Shown: positions 47,468 through 58,100, counted from the stretch's first letter. The stretch is DNA of 64,000 nt from VRUE01 sp963764365 (GCA_963764365.1 CAVXSI010000002.1:186001-250000), one strand, 5' to 3'. Program-made: numbers and translations. The notes: generated by a model not told the origin, from the letters alone.

Positions 47468-49354
47468 CTACCCGGCGACGCCGGGCGCCTGCTGCGGTTG
47501 CCGCCCCGCCTGCCGCCGTTCCCACCACTGCCGCGCCTGCTGCCACCAGGTGTCCTCGAAAGAGGGGCGCAGGCGCGCCTGCAGGACCGCGGCGCAGGCG
47601 CCCATCATCAGCAACAGGGCGATCGCCACCTGCACCTCCCCGTGGTTGAAGAAGTTGGAGCTGTAGTGGTTGGCGGCAGCGAACCCCGGGTCGGCGGCGA
47701 TCCGGGCGTTCATGCCGATCGCGTTGCCGACCCCGGCGAAGCCCCACTGGGCGGCTACCAGGTGCGAGAGCAGCTGGATCGGCTTGCCGAGGTCCTTGGT
47801 GGTGACGATCGCCCCGGCGAAGAGCAGCTGCGGCAGCAGGATCAGCGGCAGGAAGCTCGCCGCCTGGTCCTCGCTGCGGGCGAGCGCCGAGAGGGTCAGC
47901 CCGAAGCCCATCCCGACCCAGGCGATCAGAATGCAGATCGTCAGCACGTGGATCTCGGCGTTGTGCGGTGCGTCTCCGAGCGGGCGCAGGGCGAAGACGA
48001 TCCAGACGAAGAGGGCGGTCTGCAGCGCGGCGACGGCGCCGATCACGACCGCCTTCGAGAGCAGGTAGGCCTCGGTCCTGACGCCGGCGGCGAGCTCACG
48101 GGTGAGGACGCTGCGCTCCGCGACCACCTGGCGGACCGAGGAGATCGCTCCGAACCACATCGACACCGTAACCATCAGGAAGAGGAGCTGGGCGCTCTGC
48201 GCGGCGTGCAGCGCGTTGCCCTGATCGTCGTAGGAGAAGACGCTCGCCTGGAAGAGGAAGGCGGCGCCGAGCGCGAGGACGAAGACCTGTGCGCTGAGGA
48301 TTTTCGCGTTGCGCCGGTCACGCGCGAAGAGCAGCGAGTAACGTCGGGTGAGGACCCTCACCTGCGGCCAGATCCGGCGCCGCGGAACGGCCCGCGCGGA
48401 GGCCAGCCGGGGTGGGGAGATCGGCGCCTCGACCCGGCGGTACCCGCCCTTCGTGTCGGCCTCGTCGGTCAGCCTCGCGTACACCTCGTCGATCAGCTCG
48501 ACGCCGAACGCCGCGGGTGCGCCCTCGGGCGGGCCGAGGTAGGAGAGGCGGCCGCCGGGGGCCATGATCGCCACCCGGTCGCAGAGGTCGAGGCTCTGCG
48601 TCGCGTGGGTGACGAGGAGAACGCTCTGCCCTTTGTCGGCGAGGTCGCGGCTCAGCTCCATCAGGCGGCGCTCGAGGCCCGGGTCGAGGCCGGTCGTCGG
48701 CTCGTCGAGCAAGAGCAGCTCGGGGCCGCTGATCAGCTCGAGCGCGACCGCGGCGCGCTTGCGCTGACCGCCGGAGAGGGCGCCGATTCGCCGATCGCGG
48801 ATGTCGTCGAGTTCCACCTGTTCGAGCACGCGGGTGACGGCTGCCTCGCGCTCCTGCTTCGTATGGCCCTCGGGGAGGCGGAGCTGAGCGGCGAAGGACA
48901 GGGCCTCGTCGACGCTCAGCAGATGGTGCAGGGTGTCGTCCTGCGGAACGTAGCCGATGTCGGCCTGGCAGAGACCGACGTCCTGGCCGCGCATCAGCAC
49001 CGTTCCCTCGCTCGAGGCCCGAATGCCGCCGAGGGTCTTCAGAAGCGTGCTCTTGCCGGAGCCGCTGGGCCCGATTATCGCCACCAGCTCGCCCTTCTGG
49101 AGCTTCAGCGAGGTGGGCTCGAGCAGCGTCTTCGAACCCACCTGAACCTCCACCTCGCGGGCTTCCAGCGGCGGCGCCAGCAACTCCACCCGCGGCGCCG
49201 CGGGTGACGGTGCGGCCGGTGGCCGGGACGGACGGAGTGACACCTCAGGCGCAGGCGGGAGCGCGGGTGTCAGCTCTGCCCCACATGCCTCGCAGAACCG
49301 TGAGTCATCCTCGACACCCTTCCCGCAGCTGGTGCAAAACGCATTCGTCGCCAT
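47468..49354 (-). CDS. ABCG-type ABC exporter (ATPase-permease fusion) with zinc ribbon
   Basis: 628 residues from the ATG at 49354. Zinc ribbon at the N-terminus (FCTSCGK ... RFCEACG). ATPase: LVAIIGPSGSGKSTLLKTLGG (Walker A), YVPQDDTLHHLLSV, signature ALSGGQRKRAAVALEL, Walker B LLLLDEPTTGLD, switch LLVTHATQ. The C-terminal ABC-2 permease has six helices. This half-transporter layout (ATPase first) resembles ABCG proteins. It is 105 bp upstream of the RING gene on the same strand and shares the zinc-ribbon theme. Substrate unknown. Confidence 0.85.
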   Translation of the reverse strand: MATNAFCTSCGKGVEDDSRFCEACGAELTPALPPAPEVSLRPSRPPAAPSPAAPRVELLAPPLEAREVEVQVGSKTLLEPTSLKLQKGELVAIIGPSGSGKSTLLKTLGGIRASSEGTVLMRGQDVGLCQADIGYVPQDDTLHHLLSVDEALSFAAQLRLPEGHTKQEREAAVTRVLEQVELDDIRDRRIGALSGGQRKRAAVALELISGPELLLLDEPTTGLDPGLERRLMELSRDLADKGQSVLLVTHATQSLDLCDRVAIMAPGGRLSYLGPPEGAPAAFGVELIDEVYARLTDEADTKGGYRRVEAPISPPRLASARAVPRRRIWPQVRVLTRRYSLLFARDRRNAKILSAQVFVLALGAAFLFQASVFSYDDQGNALHAAQSAQLLFLMVTVSMWFGAISSVRQVVAERSVLTRELAAGVRTEAYLLSKAVVIGAVAALQTALFVWIVFALRPLGDAPHNAEIHVLTICILIAWVGMGFGLTLSALARSEDQAASFLPLILLPQLLFAGAIVTTKDLGKPIQLLSHLVAAQWGFAGVGNAIGMNARIAADPGFAAANHYSSNFFNHGEVQVAIALLLMMGACAAVLQARLRPSFEDTWWQQARQWWERRQAGRQPQQAPGVAG

Positions 49355-49431
49355 CGGCCGGCCGCAGGTTACAGCGACCAACAGGGTAGGGTCCGGAACC
49401 GGGTGTGTCGTCGAGTGGGGAGTCGAATCAG

Positions 49432-50025
49432 ATGAACGCGAGCAAGCCCCCTCAGGGGAACCTCGGCGGAGGACCGCCGGCGCCGGTCGCCGTCCAGCAG
49501 ACCACCGTCATACACGTGGGCGCGCACAAGAGCGTGGTGGGAGCCGTGCTGCTCGCATTCTTCTTCGGCCCGCTGGGCATGCTCTATGCAACCGTCCCCG
49601 GCGCCATCGTGATGTTCTTCGTCAACATCATCGTCGCGATACCGACGCTGGGCCTGGGACTGTTCGTCACCTTCCCGATCGGCGTCATCTGGGCGGGCCT
49701 CGCCGCCGACTCGCAGAACAAGCGGCTGCAGGCCGTCTCCGTCCAGCAGGCCGGGACCGGTCAGGTCGCGCCCCTTCCCACTCCCCAGCCGGCGCCCGTC
49801 GCGCCGCCGGCGGACCCGCCGACCCCCACCCCCACGCCGCCACCACTGGCGCCGCCCGCGGTGGAGCCGGAGCCGGCCACCGATGCGATCGAGCGTGCCG
49901 AGGAGGAGGTGACGGTCGTTCTCAGGTCGACCGCCGACGCCAGAGCCGCCTGCGGGTCCTGCGGCAACGAGATCAACCCCCAGGCTCGGTTCTGCCCGGC
50001 CTGCGGGACGGCCCGGACGGCCTGA
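49432..50025 (+). CDS. Membrane protein with TM2-like domain and C-terminal zinc ribbon
   Basis: 197 residues from the ATG at 49432. N-terminal SVVGAVLLAFFFGPLGMLYATVPGAIVMFFVN... (about 35-90) gives two to three membrane helices with the FGPLGMLY turn of TM2/superinfection-like domains. Pro-rich linker (about 115-150), then a zinc ribbon CGSCGNEINPQARFCPACG. Divergent from the ABC exporter by 77 bp. It is followed after 7 bp by another zinc-ribbon protein. Function unknown. Confidence 0.7.
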   Translation: MNASKPPQGNLGGGPPAPVAVQQTTVIHVGAHKSVVGAVLLAFFFGPLGMLYATVPGAIVMFFVNIIVAIPTLGLGLFVTFPIGVIWAGLAADSQNKRLQAVSVQQAGTGQVAPLPTPQPAPVAPPADPPTPTPTPPPLAPPAVEPEPATDAIERAEEEVTVVLRSTADARAACGSCGNEINPQARFCPACGTARTA

Positions 50026-50032
50026 GGCCGCG

Positions 50033-50917
50033 GTGGGAACGGTCCGCTGCTCCAACTGCGGACAGCCGCTGGCGAAGGGCGCGAGCTTCTGCCGGGCCTG
50101 CGGCGCTCGGCATGCCGCCCCGGCGCCCCCGCCGCGAGCGGCCGAGCCGCCGGTCACCGGCGATCCGGCCCCCGTCCGAGAAGCAGACCCGCCCCGGCAC
50201 CGGGGCGCGATCGTCGCCGTCGCCGCCATCCTGGCGATCGGCGCCGGTGCGGCGGTGGCGATCCTGCTCGCCGCAGGGGGCGGCTCGTCGACGACCACGG
50301 TGGTCCGTGGCGCCGGGGCGCCCGCCGACCGCTCGGTGAGGGCCGGTCGCTACCTCCAGGCGGGGTCGTTCCAGACCGTCTCCCACGCCCAGGCGGAGCG
50401 GCGGCGCCTTGCCGCGCATGGGATCGAAGTCGAGGTCGTTCCCTCCGATGGCGCGAAGGAGCTGTACCCCGGCTTCCAGGTGCTGCTCGGCGGGCCCTTC
50501 CGCTCCCGTTCCACGGAGGCGGCGATGCTGACGAGCCTTCACCGCGACGGCGTTCCGTCGGCCTTCGCCAGGAACCTGACCCCCGCCCCGGCGGCGGAAC
50601 CCGAGGCGGCGGCGGGACGGTGGACGGGGAGGCTGGAACGAACGAGCACCGAACACCCGAACCTCGACGGGCTCCTGCCCGCGACCCTCGTCGTCGCCTC
50701 GAGCGGAGCGGCCGGCTCGCTCGAGTTCCCGACCCTGCGATGTCACGTCAGCCTCTCGCTCGCATCGACCGGTGGTCACACGTTCAGCTACAGCGGTGAA
50801 CCGGCCTGCGCCGGAACCGGGCCTCTCGTCATCCGCCCGTTCGGCAACGAGCTGATGCTTACCCTGCTGTCACCCGACACCGACTCCTTCACCCTCGGAA
50901 CCCTGAGCCGGAGCTGA
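50033..50917 (+). CDS. Zinc-ribbon membrane protein with SPOR-like extracellular domain
   Basis: 294 residues from a GTG at 50033. Zinc ribbon VRCSNCGQPLAKGASFCRACG (8 to 28), a Pro-rich linker, one membrane helix (about 58-83), then a SPOR-like repeat AGSFQTVSHAQAERRRLAAHGIEVEVVP ... GFQVLLGGPFRSRSTEAAML (about 110-175), which in other proteins binds denuded peptidoglycan. The C-terminal beta-rich domain ends ...SPDTDSFTLGTLSRS. Probably co-transcribed with the gene 7 bp upstream. Confidence 0.72.
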   Translation: MGTVRCSNCGQPLAKGASFCRACGARHAAPAPPPRAAEPPVTGDPAPVREADPPRHRGAIVAVAAILAIGAGAAVAILLAAGGGSSTTTVVRGAGAPADRSVRAGRYLQAGSFQTVSHAQAERRRLAAHGIEVEVVPSDGAKELYPGFQVLLGGPFRSRSTEAAMLTSLHRDGVPSAFARNLTPAPAAEPEAAAGRWTGRLERTSTEHPNLDGLLPATLVVASSGAAGSLEFPTLRCHVSLSLASTGGHTFSYSGEPACAGTGPLVIRPFGNELMLTLLSPDTDSFTLGTLSRS

Positions 50918-50929
50918 GCCGGCAACTCC

Positions 50930-51733
50930 TCACTGCGCAGCGGCCGCCCGCCCGCACTCGCCGCAGAAGCGGTCGCTCTCGCGGAGCTTCGCGCCGCAGT
51001 GTTCGCAGAAGACGGTGCGCTCCTCGGTGGCCGGCGACGGCGGCGACGGCGGCGCGGGGGGCGGCGGCGCGGGCTGGGCGATCGGCGGTGGAGAGGCGGC
51101 CGGAGGCGGCGTGATCGGCGGCAGTGGGGCGGCGGCCGGAGGGGGAGTGACCGGCGGCAGGGGAGCGGCCTGCGCGGGCGCCGGTGGGCCATCGCCCGCC
51201 GGGGGCGGCGGAGGGGGCGGAGGGGGCGGAGGGGGCGGAGGGGGCGGCTGCTGGGGCAGTGCCGAACCGCCACGGTTCGCCAGCAGGTCTTTCACCTGAT
51301 CCAGGGCCCGACCTCCGGTCGCCAGGTATCCGCCGACGGCGATCCCCGCCGCCGCGAAGAGGCCGAGGAAGAGTCCGGCCTCGGCACTGCCGCCGACTTC
51401 GCCTTCGCCGCCGCCGAAGGGGCTCGCTTCGCCGGCCGATACCGGGTCGATCAACCTGAAGAGGACGAGCAGCGCGGCGATGCAGCCGAGGGTGAATATG
51501 ACCGAGCCGTCGGGGATGTCGAGGGCCCTGTCGTTCGCCTTGAGCAGGACGATCGTCAGGGTCGCGGCGATCGCGATCGCGAGAAGCGGGCTGATGTAGT
51601 GCAGCGAGTCCCAGGCGTTGGAGACGGCAAACCCGAAATTGAACCAACCGAGGAACATGCAGACCAGCAGGGCCAGCGCCGAGCCGGCGGCCACCTTCTC
51701 TCCCTGGTTGAGACGCTGCACCTTCAGATCCAT
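50930..51733 (-). CDS. Membrane protein with polyproline linker and C-terminal zinc ribbon
   Basis: 267 residues from the ATG at 51733. Four membrane helices (about 15-35, 48-64, 75-97, 118-140), a run of about 17 prolines (about 164-180) and further Pro/Ala repeats, then zinc ribbon FCEHCGAKLRESDRFCGECG at the C-terminus. The polyproline run is encoded by a G-rich tandem of GGGGGCGGA units near 51200-51245, a likely slippage site. Divergent from the kinase by 61 bp. Confidence 0.7.
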   Translation of the reverse strand: MDLKVQRLNQGEKVAAGSALALLVCMFLGWFNFGFAVSNAWDSLHYISPLLAIAIAATLTIVLLKANDRALDIPDGSVIFTLGCIAALLVLFRLIDPVSAGEASPFGGGEGEVGGSAEAGLFLGLFAAAGIAVGGYLATGGRALDQVKDLLANRGGSALPQQPPPPPPPPPPPPPPPPAGDGPPAPAQAAPLPPVTPPPAAAPLPPITPPPAASPPPIAQPAPPPPAPPSPPSPATEERTVFCEHCGAKLRESDRFCGECGRAAAAQ

Positions 51734-51794
51734 CTCCGAGCCTCCCTCGAAATCGAACGGTAAAGTCGACCCTACACAGAGTGGGGCAGATCCT

Positions 51795-53472
51795 GTGGAG
51801 CCATCGACGACACTAAACCCGGGCGACCGGCTCGCAGAGTTCACGGTGATCCGCCGGCTCGGCCAGGGCGGCATGGGCATCGTCTACCTGGTCCGCGACG
51901 AGCGCCTCGACAGGCAGGTGGCGTTGAAGGTGATCGCGCCGCACCTCGCTCACGATCGCGAGTTCCAGGAGCGCTTCGCGGCGGAGGCGCGGAGCGCGGC
52001 GGCGATCGAGCACCCCAACGCGGTCACCGTCTACTCCGCCGGGTCCGTCGAGGGCCACCTGTTCATCGCGATGCGCTACATCGACGGCACCGACCTGCGC
52101 CGGTCGCTGTCCGCGTCGGGGCCGCTCGACGGAAGCGCGGCCGCCCGGTTGGTGGTCGAAGTCGCCGGCGCCCTCGACGCCGCGCACGCCGCCGGCTTCG
52201 TCCACCGCGACGTGAAGCCGGCCAACATCCTGCTGCGGGGCGAGCCGGGTCGCGGAACCGCGTACCTGACCGACTTCGGGCTGACCCGGGGACTGGGCAG
52301 CTCGCAGGCCCAGCTGACCGGCACCGGCCAATGGATCGGGACGCTCGACTACGTCGCCCCCGAGCAGCTCGCGGCCGGGCGCATCGACGCCCGCACCGAC
52401 ATCTACTCGCTCGGCAGCGTGCTCTACGAGATGCTGTCCGGGAGGGTGCCGTTCCACGGCGACGAGATGCAAAAGTTGTGGCGGAAGGCGAACGAGGAGC
52501 CGCCCGGACTGCCGCCCCCGGGCTCGCCGCACCAGTTCGACCCCATCATCGCCCGGGCGATCGCCAAAGACCCCGAGCACCGCTTCCGCTCGGCCGGCGA
52601 CCTCGGCCGCGCCGCATCGGCCGCCGCCGGCACCGCCGTCGACCCGCCCACCGAGCGCAGCGTCGCCACCGGGGTCGCGGCGGCGGGCCTTTCCGAGGTG
52701 GACGTCCGCGTCCGCGGCGCGAGGCCGGCGCCCGCGGCGAGTCCGCCCACCGTCCGCCGGCCCCCCGCGCGCAGATCGGCCGCCGCGCCCCGGCGGCCGG
52801 CAGCGCCTCCGCCGCCACCGCCGCAGTCCTCGTCCCGCCGCGGCCACGCGATCCGGACGGCGGCGATCGTCGCCTGCGCGCTGGCCGTCGCCGCCGGGCT
52901 CGTCGCGGCGGCGCTCGTCTTCGCGAGCAGGAAGGACAGCGAACGGACGCGGACGGTCGTGACCCGGAGCACGCCGCGAAAGCAGCCCGCGACCGCCGCC
53001 GAAGGCTCGGAAGCCCGCGCCGCCGCGACCCCGGTCCTCTTCGAAGGCTCCGAGTACAGCGCCACGCTCCCGGCCGGCTGGGTCCAGCAGGAGAACGAAG
53101 AACCGGCGAGCGACGGCAGCTACGTCGAGAACACCTGGACCAGCCCGAGCGGGGACGAAGAGCTGCTGGTCGACGAGTCGCCCACCCATCCGGCCGACCC
53201 GGCCAGGAGCCTCGCGAAGATCGCCGGCGATGTCCGCGGCGCCGGCGAGACCGTCTACTCGGCGACGAACGGGGTCCGGCGGGGCGGGGTCGAAGGCAGC
53301 GAGCTCGATTTCGACGCCGGCTCCGGCCTCCCCAAACGCGCCGACTTCTTCTTCAACGTCGGAGACAACGGCTTCGCCGTCCTCTTCGAGCGGCTACGAC
53401 CTGCCCACCGCCCAGAGCCGGATCGCCCCCCTGGTCTCCTCGCTGCAGATGAACTACCCGGCCGCGCCATGA
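51795..53472 (+). CDS. Ser/Thr protein kinase (PknB-like), frame break near the end
   Basis: Starts at a GTG (51795, VEPSTTLNPG). Kinase domain: IRRLGQGGMGIVYLV glycine loop, VALKVI Lys, FVHRDVKPANILL, YLTDFGLTRG, then GTLDYVAPEQL. A Pro/Arg-rich juxtamembrane stretch, one membrane helix (about 355-380), and an extracellular domain (YSATLPAGWVQQEN ... FFFNVGDNGFAVL). At about 53390 the frame must shift for the natural ending SSGYDLPTAQSRIAPLVSSLQ; the length is one over a multiple of three. Without the correction it reads through into the next gene. A candidate kinase for the FHA protein. Confidence 0.82.
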
Positions 53473-54113
53473 GCGGTCCGCTGCGGGTCGGGCTGACGCT
53501 GCTCCTGTTCATGGGCTGTGGCGTCTGGGTCTGCCACGCCGCCGCGCAGCACCGAAGCCCGGTGGCCGCGCGGCCGACACCCTCCAGGGCCGAGGGCAGG
53601 CGAACTGGATGTGGGCCAAGCGTCACCTGTAGGACGAGGCCGCTGCCGCCGCGATGTCGGCAAGAATCGCTGAGCGTTACCGACGCGGGCTACGGAGGGG
53701 TCGCGGCCGGAATCGTCATCGAGGCGATCGAGTTTCAGAGTACCCAAAGGTGCTATCTACGCGGCTATCCGTCAGTCTCGCTGCTCTCCAAGAAAGGGCA
53801 CCGAATCGCCATCGTGCCCAGGGTGCACGGTGAATCCTATCGCCCCGTCATCCTGGCCAAGCGGCGTCCCACATATGCAGATCTGCAATACGAGAATCCC
53901 AACAACAACACCAAGGCCTGCCAGCTCAAGGCCTACTACATGGGAATCAGGGTCCCTGGCGGTCGGCAACGCACCAAGGTCGCGTTCGAGGAACAGCCGA
54001 TGCGCTTCTGCCCCAACATCATCCGGGTGACCGGGTTTGGAACTTACGGGCCGATCGAACTCTCAGTCTCGACAGCCGGAGGGACCGCACGAGCTATCCG
54101 GAAACGTTTGTGA
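53469..54113 (+). CDS. DUF4232-like secreted or lipid-anchored protein
   Basis: 214 residues from an ATG overlapping the restored kinase stop (ATGA). An N-terminal hydrophobic segment with LLLFMGCGVW offers a possible lipobox or signal peptide. C-terminal DUF4232 features: AGIVIEAIEFQSTQRCYLRGYPSVSLL and the closing FCPNIIRVTGFGTYGPIELSVS. This domain is common on actinobacterial surface proteins; function unknown. Translationally coupled to the kinase. Confidence 0.68.
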   Translation: MSGPLRVGLTLLLFMGCGVWVCHAAAQHRSPVAARPTPSRAEGRRTGCGPSVTCRTRPLPPRCRQESLSVTDAGYGGVAAGIVIEAIEFQSTQRCYLRGYPSVSLLSKKGHRIAIVPRVHGESYRPVILAKRRPTYADLQYENPNNNTKACQLKAYYMGIRVPGGRQRTKVAFEEQPMRFCPNIIRVTGFGTYGPIELSVSTAGGTARAIRKRL

Positions 54114-54114
54114 T

Positions 54115-55137
54115 ATGGCTGTCGCCGTGAAAAAGCTGGCAACCGCCGTGGCGGCGATCTCACTGGCGATGGTCCTCGCCGCCCCCGCTTCCGCCTTCGA
54201 AGGCGGAGGGCGCTCGCCGAGCGAAGCGCCGATGATCGCGGTCGGACAGCACTACACCGGCCAGCTGAACAACCATCGGAGCGACGCCAACTACAACGGC
54301 GCCGAGGAGGTGGCGCTCTGGCGCCTGCCGCCGGTCACCACGCACGATGTCGTCGCCGTCGACTGGCACGGAGTGCCCTTCACCCACAGCCCCGGGAACT
54401 TCCCGGTCGAAATGCTCCTCGCGCAGGGGATCGACGATTTCAACTGGGGAAGCATCTTCGGCAGTGCCAGCGAAAGCTCCCAATACCACCTGTCGGGAAG
54501 CGGCAGCGCGCGGACGGAAATTGTCGTCCAAGCGACGGACTCCGCCTCCTACCTGGAGTTCTACGCTGGCGCCTACGAAACGAACCCGACGGAATACGAA
54601 ACCTACCCGTACGACTTCACCGTAGAGCCGATCCTGCACTACCTCGCCGTCGCGATAGCGCCGGCGAAGAGCGTCAGCGCCAACGGCATCCTCAGTGCCA
54701 CCGCCAACCTCGCAAACGGCCTCCCGGTCCCCGACGGCGTCACCTTCGTCCTCTCGGTGGCCTGGTCGGAAGGGGGCATAGCCAGCTACAGTGGCGTCAG
54801 CAGCGGCGGCATCGTCAACTTCCAGCTCGCGCTTCCCGAAACCGCGTGGGGCAAGAACGTCCGCTTCATCGCCTCCCATCCCGCCGACGGCACCTATCAG
54901 GCGGTGAACTCCTCCGGCGCGCATATCAAGGTGACGAAGCCGGCGCCGACGCCTCCCTCGCCCTGCGTTCTGGCGAAGCGCCGCACCCGGTCGCTCGGGC
55001 GGCAGCTCAAGCGCCTGAAGCGCCACGCCCGCAGCGCCCGTGGCATCACTCGCCGCCGCCGCCTCCACCACCGCGCGCACCGCACCAAGCGCAAGCTCCA
55101 TAGAGCAAGGCTCAAAGCCGATGCGCTCTGCGGCTGA
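54115..55137 (+). CDS. Secreted hypothetical protein with basic C-terminus
   Basis: 340 residues from an ATG 1 bp after the previous stop. Signal peptide VKKLATAVAAISLAMVLAAPASA, then a beta-rich domain (VGQHYTGQLNNHRSDANYNGAEEVALWRLP ... YPYDFTVEPILHYLAVAIAP), an Ig-like segment (VSANGILSATANLANGLPVPDGVTFVL) and a strongly basic tail (about 290-340, Arg/Lys/His-rich) that could bind anionic wall polymers or DNA. No family recognised. Probably in the kinase operon. Confidence 0.72.
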   Translation: MAVAVKKLATAVAAISLAMVLAAPASAFEGGGRSPSEAPMIAVGQHYTGQLNNHRSDANYNGAEEVALWRLPPVTTHDVVAVDWHGVPFTHSPGNFPVEMLLAQGIDDFNWGSIFGSASESSQYHLSGSGSARTEIVVQATDSASYLEFYAGAYETNPTEYETYPYDFTVEPILHYLAVAIAPAKSVSANGILSATANLANGLPVPDGVTFVLSVAWSEGGIASYSGVSSGGIVNFQLALPETAWGKNVRFIASHPADGTYQAVNSSGAHIKVTKPAPTPPSPCVLAKRRTRSLGRQLKRLKRHARSARGITRRRRLHHRAHRTKRKLHRARLKADALCG

Positions 55138-55144
55138 AGTTTCG

Positions 55145-58100
55145 CTACCAGCTCGAATGCTCTACACGGCCCGGCTTACAGCTCTTCGGCGTGGCGACCG
55201 TGTCACCCGGGTCGAGTAAGAACAAGTCGACGCGACGGTTGGCCGGCTGGCGGCCGGGGGTCCGGACTATCGGGCAACTCTCCCCGAAGGCGCGCAGAAT
55301 GACGGGAACGGCAGCGCGGGGCGCGTTCGTCGCCGCCTGCGCGTGCGGCGCCAGCAGCGTTTCGCGCACCCGCTCGGCGCGGCGCAGCGACAGGGCAATG
55401 TTCACCGAGCTCGAGCCGATGTCGTCGGCGTTGCCGTCGAGCTCGATCGAGGCGGGCGGGTGGCGTCGGGTCAGGCGTTCGAGGCTGCGCCGGGCTTGCC
55501 GCAGCCGCTTCTTATGCTGCGGCGTGGCGCTGCCGAATTCGAAGAACGCTTCCGGCAGGCGGAGCAACAGCAGTTCGGCGGCGTCGGTGACGCCATCGGG
55601 ATCGGTCACCGCAAGCCGCACCCGGTAGGGCCGCCTGCGCGGCTTCAACTTCAGCACGACCCGCTTATGAGTGCCGAGCGAGCGCTTCCCGAGCCTCCAG
55701 CGGTCGACCAGCGGGTGACCGGCAGCGTCGCGCGAGTGGCTGCCGTCGAAGACGAACCGCCTCGAGCCGCCCCGCATCCGCGCCTCGATCCGCGCCACCG
55801 GCGGCTTGCCGACCCGCAGCAGCGGGGCACCCGCAAGCTGGCCGCAGTCGATCGTGATCACCCCGCTCGAGGCGCTTTCGGGAACCTCGAAGGCGATCCT
55901 GTCGCTATGCCAGGCCTGGCGCAGGAACCGGCCTTTGAGGCCGACGAAATTCTTCTCGCTGGCGAGCCTCACTTCGGGCAGACTCCCGGTCGGCGTTCCC
56001 AGTTCGACGATCTTCTCCTTGCTCCCGTTGCTCTGCTTGATCTCCCCGCCGCGGATCTGCAGGTATTCGCTGTGCCTCGGCCGGCCGCCGCCGCGAACCT
56101 CCGCGACCCTGCTGTCGTCGAGCTTGACGAAGCGTGGGCCTTTGTATTCGGGTTCGTCCTTCAGCAGGTGGGGACGCCCTTCGCGCATCCGGTAGATGCC
56201 CAGCTTGTCGAGGCTGAGAATCTGGTCGTGGTCGGTCTTGACGTATTCGGCGTCGGAGGCCCGGCGGGTCCCTTCGCGCGCGAGCGTGACGGGGACGCCG
56301 TTGAGCCGCAGCGTGCGTCCTTCGGGCCTGCTGCCGAAGCCGTCGACGTTCTCGTTGGGAGCGCTCAGGCGCAGTTCGACCAGTTTGCCGGGCAGGGCTA
56401 TTTCGGGGACGAGGCTGAGTCCGGAGCCGAAGTTGGGCCGCACCGCCGGGCCCGGGCTCCCCAGGCGCTGGTCCAGTCCCGGGTTGTGCGCTTCGACTTC
56501 CTTGGCCTCCCGCGCTTCTTCAGCTTCTTCGAGCTTCTGGGACCGTTTCTCGGGAACGGTGAGGCTTACCGCGCCGGCGGCGGGCGTCTCCACTGAGGGC
56601 GTCAGGTCGTAGGCCATTTCGAGCGCCGAGGTAGCGGCACTCTCAACGTCCTGCGAGGGTCCGATCGACATCGCCACGACTTCCTTCCTCGGCACCCAGA
56701 GCAGGCGGCCGCTTTCGGGGGCAATTTCATTGCGGCAGCCTTCGGTCGCGACGTTGGCAAAGTAGACCCGATGGCTCGCCTCGGTGACATAGATCCCCTG
56801 GATCGCTTCGTCTGGGCCGTCCGTGCTACGGATCAGGGCGATCGGCTGGACCTGCGGGTCGGCGAGATTGTGGGCCATCCAGCTGAGCGTGCCGAACAGG
56901 GGCACCGAGATGAAGATCGCCAGCCCGTACCAGATGAAGCGCGTGCTGGCAAGTTCGGCGATCCTCCAGAGCCCGAACGTGAGGGCGGCCGCGGAGAGGA
57001 GCGAGCCGATCAGCCACGGCTCCCCGAGGATCGCCGCCGGGGCGAGGATCGCCAGCAGGCCGAGGGTCCAAACGACGCAATGACCCACTGGGCTGAACGT
57101 CATACGCGGCGGTTTTTCCGTGTGGGGCTCGACGCGCTTCCAGCGCGGCATTCGTCTCTGCCTCTGCTCCAGAGAAAGCCGCTTGAACTCCTTGTGCCGC
57201 TCGTTCAGCGCCTCCTTCGCCGCTTCAGCCTGCTGGCGGTTCCAGATCTCGTCGTCACGGCGACCTCGTATGCCCTTCCGCCAGACGACCCAGATCTCCC
57301 TGTACCCCCAGCCGAGGACCGAAGTGGCGAGCGCCGTCGTTAGCGCCACCTTGGCAGCGGCGACCGAACCCGCCAGCGGGAGCGCGACGAGGGCCGCGAC
57401 GAACGCCAGGGCAAGAGCGCCGACGACCAGCACTCTGGCCTTTACGGCCCACTTCCGCTCGGCCCCCTCCTCGTCCTCGAGAGCGCGCCGTCCTCCTCGC
57501 TCGTCCCCCTCATTTCTTGCTTCCTGGGCACGGTAGAAGGACCCGCTACACCACATGACCTCGAGCCCCAGCGCCGCCCCGAACGCCGTTAGGCCGGCGA
57601 CCCCGATCACCGGGAGTCGGCCGTCGAACAGCAAGGCGCCGAGCGCGCCCACCGCACCTAGCGCCACGGCGAACACCACCGCCACGACGATCGTCCACCC
57701 AGGCACCGCGCTGGCGCCGCTGGCGAGACGGAAAGGCCTGTCCTCCTGCTGCTGTTCGATTTCCCCTTCGCCGGGGTCGCGATCCACCAGATCCTTCTCG
57801 AAGCGAACGAAAGCACCGACGAAGGTCGCCCAGAGGACGCCGGCCAGCGCGAGCACGACGCACTCGGCGGAAGCCACCCTGACAGGAAGCGGTCGGTCGC
57901 CCGCGAAGGCGATCACGGCGATGCCCTCGAACATCACGAGGACGATCAGGCCGCGACTCATCCCGGGCGTCGCCCGCCCGTGGCGGTCAATCAGGAAGAT
58001 GGCGAGGACAGCGAGCGCGCCGAAAAAGCCGCAGAGCACCAGCAGCGAAGCTCCGATCGCCACCAGCTCGTGGCGTGGGAACGCCGACACTGCCTGGTCA

